Below are positions 60,130-64,000 of a DNA stretch of 64,000 nt, one piece after another. The DNA is taken from contig CAVUDO010000006.1 of the NCBI GenBank assembly GCA_963740255.1, forward strand, positions 806,001 through 870,000, given 5' to 3'. Origin of the DNA: CAVUDO01 sp963740255 (lineage in GTDB: Bacteria > Actinomycetota > Actinomycetes > Mycobacteriales > Cryptosporangiaceae). Numbering within the stretch: the first letter of the stretch is position 1; each line of letters begins with the position of its first letter. The notes under the pieces were generated by a model. The model saw only the letters and a list, made by a program, of their open reading frames with translations, did no database searches and was not told the origin of the DNA. Position numbers and translations under genes: made by a program.

Positions 60130-61161
60130 TCAGAGCAGGGCGAGCTGGGTCGCGGCCGGAGCCGCCGGCTCCTGGTCGAACCGGCTGGACCTGGCCGCCC
60201 GGGTGCTGATGCCGTAGGCGCGGGCGAGCTCGGCCACCCGTGCGGTGACGGCGCGGGTGTAGTCGGCCGGTGCGTAGGCCGAGTTGCGATAGAGCCGCGC
60301 GTAGCGTGCGACAAGATCTGGTCGGGCACCCCGCAGCCAGCCCAGGTACCACTCCCGCGCGCCCGGCCGCAGGTGTAGCACCAGCGGCGTCACCGCATCG
60401 GCACCGGCCTCGGCGAACGCCGCCACCGCCGCCTCCAGCTGGTCGTCGGAGTCGGTCAGGTACGGCAGGATCGGCGCCATCAGCACGCCGCACCCGATGC
60501 CCGCGTCGACCATCGCCCGGCACGCGCCGAGCCGCGCGCGGGGGTTGGGCGTGCCGGACTCCACCTGCCGCCACAGGGTCGCGTCGAGGAAGCCGACCGA
60601 GACGTTCACCCGTACGCCGGTGACCTTCGCCGCCTCGGTGAGCAGGTCGATGTCGCGCAGGATCAGCGTGCCCTTGGTCAGCACCGAGAACGGGTTGGCG
60701 TGGTCGCGCAGCGCGGCCAGGATGCCGCGCATCAGCCCGTAGCGGCCCTCGGCGCGCTGGTAGGGGTCGGTGTTGGTCCCCATCGCCACGTGCTCGCCCT
60801 TCCACGAGCGGGCGGACAGCTCCCGGGCGAGCTGCTCGCCGGCGTTCACCTTCACCACGATCTGCGAGTCGAAGTCATGACCGGTGTCGAGGTCGAGATA
60901 GCTGTGCGTCTTGCGCGCAAAGCAGTAACTACACGCATGCGTGCAGCCCCGGTAGGGGTTGACCGTCCACCGGAACGGCATCGGCGAGGCATCCGGGACC
61001 CGGTTGAGGATGCTCTTGGAACGCACCTCGTAGAACGTGACCCCGCGGAACTCCGGGGCGTCGAACGTGCGCACGGTGGCGCCCTGGCCGGCGAGCGGCA
61101 GGGGCAGCGGTGCGGTTCCCTCGTCGGGCTCCGCCGTGAGCCGCATGTGGTCCCAACGCAT
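60130..61161 (-). CDS. Radical SAM protein (Rv2578c-like, spore photoproduct lyase-related)
   Basis: The 343-residue protein has the radical SAM cluster motif C73-xxx-C77-xx-C80 (GCTHACSYCFAR). Its layout is like Rv2578c and spore photoproduct lyase-related proteins: NPYRGCTHACSYC, then GTNTDPYQRAEGRYGLMR and SVLTKGTLILRD. The reaction is not known. The ATG at 61161 follows GGAAGGGAGG. A perfect LexA-type box is 25 bases upstream of the ATG, so expression is probably damage-induced, pointing to a repair or nucleic-acid role. Confidence 0.9.
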   Translation of the reverse strand: MRWDHMRLTAEPDEGTAPLPLPLAGQGATVRTFDAPEFRGVTFYEVRSKSILNRVPDASPMPFRWTVNPYRGCTHACSYCFARKTHSYLDLDTGHDFDSQIVVKVNAGEQLARELSARSWKGEHVAMGTNTDPYQRAEGRYGLMRGILAALRDHANPFSVLTKGTLILRDIDLLTEAAKVTGVRVNVSVGFLDATLWRQVESGTPNPRARLGACRAMVDAGIGCGVLMAPILPYLTDSDDQLEAAVAAFAEAGADAVTPLVLHLRPGAREWYLGWLRGARPDLVARYARLYRNSAYAPADYTRAVTARVAELARAYGISTRAARSSRFDQEPAAPAATQLALL

Positions 61162-61186
61162 CGGGCCTCCCTTCCGCAGACAGCAT

Positions 61187-61202
61187 TCGAACACATGTTC
61201 GA
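61187..61202. promoter_or_regulatory. LexA (SOS) box
   Basis: TCGAACACATGTTCGA is a perfect 6-4-6 palindrome matching the actinobacterial/Gram-positive SOS consensus CGAACRNRYGTTCG. It lies between the leftward radical SAM gene and the rightward DCC protein gene, 25 bases from the former's ATG and 74 bases from the latter's GTG. Confidence 0.9.
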
Positions 61203-61276
61203 ACACCGCTGCAACCCGGCACGCGGGTCTGGCGCACCCGGCCGCAGACCGTTCCACGACCAGGGATCATGGGGCG

Positions 61277-61675
61277 GTGACCCGCCCGACGTTCGTGTTC
61301 GACGGCGACTGCGCGTTCTGTTCCAGCTGTGCGCGGTTCGTCGAGCGACGGATTCCGACCCGTGCCGCCGTGGTGGCGTGGCAGCGTGCCGACCTCGGTG
61401 CCCTGGGCCTGTCCGAGGCCGACTGCGAGCAGGCCGTGCAGTGGGTCGGCGCGGACGGGGAGCGCGCATCCGGCGCTGCGGCGATCGGGCGGCTGCTGGT
61501 CGACGCCGGCTCGTTCTGGCGGCCGCTGGGTCGGGCGCTGCTGGTGCCGCCGCTGTCCTGGTTCGGCCCCCCGGCCTACCGGTTGGTCGCCCGGCACCGC
61601 GACCGGCTGCCCGGCGGCACGAAGGCGTGCGCGCTGCCCCAGGCCCAGCGTGACCTCGGCCGGATCGAGGACTGA
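61277..61675 (+). CDS. DCC-family (DUF393) thiol-disulfide oxidoreductase-like protein
   Basis: The 132-residue protein begins with the DUF393 signature VFDGDCAFCSSCARF, in which the CxxC follows a DGxC strand, as in DCC proteins named after Asp-Cys-Cys. A C-terminal amphipathic helix is followed by LVARHRDRLPGG. A redox role is assumed but little studied. The GTG at 61277 lacks a good ribosome site. It is divergent from the LexA-controlled gene and may share that operator. Confidence 0.85.
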   Translation: MTRPTFVFDGDCAFCSSCARFVERRIPTRAAVVAWQRADLGALGLSEADCEQAVQWVGADGERASGAAAIGRLLVDAGSFWRPLGRALLVPPLSWFGPPAYRLVARHRDRLPGGTKACALPQAQRDLGRIED

Positions 61676-61874
61676 CCGCAGGAGAACCCGCGCGTCACGG
61701 CGCCCGCGTGCGCCGTCCAGGCAGGCGAGGTCGAGCAGCCTGCCCACGGTGACCCGCGCGGCGCGTTGCGTGGCGGCCGGACCGGGGTGGCACTGTGACA
61801 CGGGTCGTTGCGCCGGCCCGCCGTGGTGGGCAGGATCCGGCGTGGTCGGGCGCCACCGGCCGGTGAGGGAGCGG

Positions 61875-62384
61875 ATGGGTATGCAGTTCGGACGGTATTT
61901 CGAGGAGTTCGAGGTCGGCGCGGTCTACAAGCACTGGCCCGGCAAGACCGTGACGGAGTACGACGACCACCTGTTCTGCCTGCTCACGATGAACCACCAC
62001 CCCCTCCACCTGGACGCGCACTATGCGACCGAGGGCACCGAGTTCGGACGGAACGTGGTGGTGGGCAACTACGTCTACTCGTTGCTGCTGGGCATGTCGG
62101 TGCCCGACGTCTCCGGCAAGGCGATCGCCAACCTGGAGGTCGAGTCGCTCCGGCACCTCGCCCCGACCTTCCACGGCGACACGATCTACGGCGAGACGAC
62201 GGTGCTCGACGCGGTTCCGTCGAAGTCCAAGGACGACCGGGGCGTGGTGTACGTGGAGACCCGCGGCTACAAGCAGGACGGCACCGTCGTCTGCGTGTTC
62301 CGGCGGAAGGTCATGGTGCCCAGGCGCTCGTACGGCGAGGCCCGCGGCGGCGAGCAGCCCGCACGCCCCGAACCCCGTGCCTGA
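61875..62384 (+). CDS. MaoC-family (hotdog) enoyl-CoA hydratase
   Basis: The protein of about 169 residues has the hotdog hydratase pattern: GRYFEEFEVGAVYKHWPGKTVTEYDDHLFCLLTMNHHPLHLDAHYA, with catalytic Asp/Asn and His, then GETTVLDAVPSKSKDDRGVVYVETRGY. The sequence type is close to the MaoC proteins paired with CitE-like lyases, so mesaconyl-CoA hydratase (Mch) or itaconyl-CoA hydratase are candidates. GGTGAGGGAG precedes; ATG 61875 or 61881 may be used. The stop TGA overlaps the possible CTG start of the next gene. Confidence 0.88.
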   Translation: MGMQFGRYFEEFEVGAVYKHWPGKTVTEYDDHLFCLLTMNHHPLHLDAHYATEGTEFGRNVVVGNYVYSLLLGMSVPDVSGKAIANLEVESLRHLAPTFHGDTIYGETTVLDAVPSKSKDDRGVVYVETRGYKQDGTVVCVFRRKVMVPRRSYGEARGGEQPARPEPRA

Positions 62385-63073
62385 GGACGCCACGCCCGCC
62401 GACGCCGGACGCGGAGCCCGCGGACGCCGCGCAGGCCGCGGAGGCCGAGCACGAGGGTGCGGGGCACGAGCCGGGCGTCGGGCCTTGGCAGGGCGACTGG
62501 CCGGACGACCCGCGGTACGACCCCGAGCTGCTCGCCCACGGCGACCGGCGCAACGTCGTCGACCGCTACCGGTACTGGCGGCGCGAGGAGATCGTGGCCG
62601 ACCTCGACACCCGCCGGCATCCGTTCCACGTCGCGATCGAGAACTGGCAGCACGACATGAACATCGGCACCGTGGTCCGCACCGCCAACGCCTTCCTGGC
62701 CCGCGAGGTGCACATCGTCGGCCGCCGGCGGTGGAACCGGCGGGGTGCCATGGTCACCGACCGCTACCAGCACGTCCGGCACCACGAGGACGTCCGTGTG
62801 CTGGTGGCGTGGGCGAGGTCCGAGCGGTTGCCGGTGATCGGCGTGGACAACCTGCCCGGCGCGGTGCCGCTGGAGACCGTCGCCCTGCCGGAAGCGTGTG
62901 TGTTCCTGTTCGGACAGGAGGGGCCCGGACTGTCCGATGCGGCCCGGGCCGCGCTGGACCTGGTGTGCTCGATCGCGCAGTACGGCTCGACCCGGTCGAT
63001 CAACGCCGGGGTCGCGTCCGGAGTCGCGATGCATGCCTGGATCCGGCAGCACGCCGGCCCGCCCCCCGGCTGA
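62381..63073 (+). CDS. SpoU/TrmH-family RNA 2'-O-methyltransferase, start uncertain
   Basis: The protein of about 230 residues has the SPOUT fold signatures: NIGTVVRTANAFLAREVHIVGRRRW, the knot segment VFLFGQEGPGLSDAARAAL and SIAQYGSTRSINAGVASGVAMHAW. It methylates a ribose 2'-hydroxyl in rRNA or tRNA. The conserved N-terminal part (VGPWQGDWPDDPRYDPELLAHGDRRNVVDRYRYW) has no ATG, GTG or TTG upstream in its frame; only CTG at 62381, overlapping the MaoC stop, is available. A GTG at 62377 lies one frame away and reads into a plausible start (VPEDATPAD), suggesting a one-base frameshift. Confidence 0.85.
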   Translation: MRTPRPPTPDAEPADAAQAAEAEHEGAGHEPGVGPWQGDWPDDPRYDPELLAHGDRRNVVDRYRYWRREEIVADLDTRRHPFHVAIENWQHDMNIGTVVRTANAFLAREVHIVGRRRWNRRGAMVTDRYQHVRHHEDVRVLVAWARSERLPVIGVDNLPGAVPLETVALPEACVFLFGQEGPGLSDAARAALDLVCSIAQYGSTRSINAGVASGVAMHAWIRQHAGPPPG

Positions 63074-63311
63074 GCCGCACTTGTCGCGCGTCCGGTCGGG
63101 ACGCGCCCGCCCTCAGGTCGCCCGGTACTGGTCGTGCCGCGCGAACAACGCCTGCCAGTCGCTCTCGTTGAGCATGCGGCCGGCCGCTGCGTTCGCGGCC
63201 AGTTCGCGGAAGTACTCCTCCCGGGGCGCCGGTGCCCGCCGGCGGGCACCGGCGACGGTCGACGCGTGGCGGGGTTGACGAGGGGTGGTCGGCTGGCGGA
63301 CCGTGGCGCTT
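63074..63311. other. Intergenic region with a 28-bp palindrome and a short unassigned frame
   Basis: On the minus strand a frame ending at 63113 reads EEYFRELAANAAAGRMLNES and then DWQALFARHDQYRAT, which looks protein-like, directly after GGGAGGAGT. No standard start codon is correctly placed before it, so I do not call a gene. The palindrome lies just upstream of this segment. Confidence 0.4.
63227..63254. repeat. Perfect 28-bp palindrome
   Basis: The sequence is fully self-complementary around the centre GCCGGC, with arms beginning CGCCGGTGCCC. It can form a long G/C hairpin in either strand's RNA. It could terminate the rightward SpoU transcript or the leftward short frame, or act as an operator for the DUF6758-type gene. 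Confidence 0.7.
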
Positions 63312-63971
63312 GTGCCGTCGCAGCTGAGCTGTCCCCGGTGTGACCAGGATGTCCGCCCTCCGGACCTGATGAGCAGCGCCTGGCGTTGCGCGGTGCACGG
63401 TGCCGTCGCGCCACTGCACGTCGCCGGCCACATCGGGCCCGAGGTGCTCGACACCGTGCGCCGCAGCGCCGGCGTGCCGATGTGGATGCCCTGGCCGATG
63501 CTGGCCGACTGGACGGTCACCGGCGTCGCCTGGGCCGGCGACGAGCGCCATCCCGCGAGCGCGACCGCGGTGGCTTGCGCCGGCCCCGCTCCGCTGGGCG
63601 GGCTGGCCGACATCGTCCTGGTCGCGGAGGAACCGGGCACCGGGCTGGGCGCGCGGCTCGCCGGCCTGGCCGGCCCCGATCCCGGAGCGCTGCTCACCGA
63701 CGCGCTGGAGACCACCAACGCCCACGCCAAGGTGCTCGCGGCCGGCCATCCGACGCCGCTCTGGTCGATCCGCGCCTCCGACGACCGGTCCGTCTATGTC
63801 GGCGAGGCGCGCGGCCTGTGGCTGTGGGCGATCGCGTGGCCGGCCCCCGCCGGCTATGTGTTGGCCGAGGACCTGGTCCTTCAGGACCTGCGCGACGACC
63901 GGCCCGGGCCGTTGCTGTTCGGTGCGCTCTCGCCGTACCTTCGAGGGAGATCGGCAGGCCCACCACGCTGA
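63312..63971 (+). CDS. DUF6758-type zinc-ribbon protein
   Basis: The 219-residue protein starts with a treble-clef-like segment (LSCPRCDQDVRPPDLMSSAWRCAVHGAVAPLH) with ligands C, C, C and H. A mixed alpha/beta domain follows, rich in Trp (MWMPWPMLADWTVTGVAWAGDE, later LWLWAIAWPAPAGYVLAEDLVL). This matches the actinobacterial DUF6758 family, for which no role is known. The start is GTG 63312 by analogy to family members that begin a few residues before the CPRC; earlier GTG codons at 63285 and 63303 are open. Confidence 0.75.
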   Translation: MPSQLSCPRCDQDVRPPDLMSSAWRCAVHGAVAPLHVAGHIGPEVLDTVRRSAGVPMWMPWPMLADWTVTGVAWAGDERHPASATAVACAGPAPLGGLADIVLVAEEPGTGLGARLAGLAGPDPGALLTDALETTNAHAKVLAAGHPTPLWSIRASDDRSVYVGEARGLWLWAIAWPAPAGYVLAEDLVLQDLRDDRPGPLLFGALSPYLRGRSAGPPR

Positions 63972-64000
63972 CGGGCGCCGGTGTGGAATCATCGAGCGTA

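Noticed and set aside
61676..61874. Possible small gene between the DCC protein and MaoC genes
   Set aside because: Open frames exist on both strands but none has a start with ribosome site or a family pattern; it is best read as the MaoC promoter region.

Overview
The window is chromosomal DNA from a very GC-rich actinobacterium. Evidence includes mycothiol biosynthesis (mshB), the succinylase diaminopimelate genes dapC, dapD and dapE, a glgA/glgC pair, a SigE-RseA-HtrA-TatB block, an XRE-DUF5753/DUF397 pair, and GTG/TTG starts joined by GTGA overlaps. Gene order follows a backbone I know from Mycobacterium (roughly typA-mshB-fdx-dapC ... dapD-dapE-LOG-folP2 ... tagI-DUF3117-glgA/glgC-O-methyltransferase-sigE-rseA-htrA-tatB-mrp-MgtE). 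XRE/DUF397 genes and tandem sigma-like membrane proteins point to a non-mycobacterial, filamentous-type lineage (Frankineae, Cryptosporangiales or similar); this placement is inference.

Layout. 1-2.2 kb: pterin dehydratase-like protein, Nudix hydrolase, SRPBCC protein and a VapBC toxin-antitoxin pair. 2.2-5.9 kb: three-gene succinate dehydrogenase operon. 6.2-8.4 kb: accessory cassette (DUF397, XRE regulator, divergent run of three small proteins). 8.4-19.1 kb: second, intact pterin dehydratase, TypA, an oppABCDF peptide importer (frameshifted oppA) and an S9 peptidase. 19.2-24 kb: mshB, two tandem sigma-like/transmembrane/ectodomain proteins, two membrane proteins. 24.1-29.1 kb: GNAT acetyltransferase, 7Fe ferredoxin, dapC, dapD, dapE. 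29.3-34.8 kb: membrane protein, two LOG-family proteins, secreted protein, FolP2-type protein, DivIVA-domain protein, SRPBCC, tagI. 34.9-38.2 kb: Fic protein of lower GC, PaaG-like hydratase, PaaX-like repressor. 38.4-41.5 kb: DUF3117, glgA, glgC and a broken VapC. 41.5-48.1 kb: O-methyltransferase, sigE, anti-sigma, RseB-like protein, htrA, tatB, mrp. 48.2-54.4 kb: YoeB toxin remnant, methyltransferase, DUF1003, MgtE-like CBS protein, and a BtuFCD importer behind a cobalamin riboswitch. 54.4-64 kb: SDR fused to a split-barrel domain, a CoA-ester module (CitE-like lyase, SDR, acyl-CoA dehydrogenase, MaoC) interrupted by two DUF4190 proteins, a radical SAM protein under a LexA box and a DCC protein, then a SpoU methyltransferase and a DUF6758-type protein.

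How the parts work together. The Opp importer and S9 peptidase together suggest peptide uptake and cleavage. dapC/D/E supply meso-diaminopimelate and lysine. glgA/glgC make ADP-glucose-derived glucan precursors. sigE, its anti-sigma factor, the RseB-like protein and HtrA form an envelope-stress circuit next to Tat export. The riboswitch ties BtuFCD to cobalamin supply. At least eleven genes have a TANNNT element 5-10 bases before the start codon and no usable ribosome site, which points to widespread leaderless transcription. The least conventional items are the tandem membrane-anchored sigma-like proteins, the SDR/split-barrel fusion with an internal ribosome site, and the small-protein cassette beside the XRE/DUF397 pair. 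No tRNA, rRNA, CRISPR array or insertion sequence was seen.
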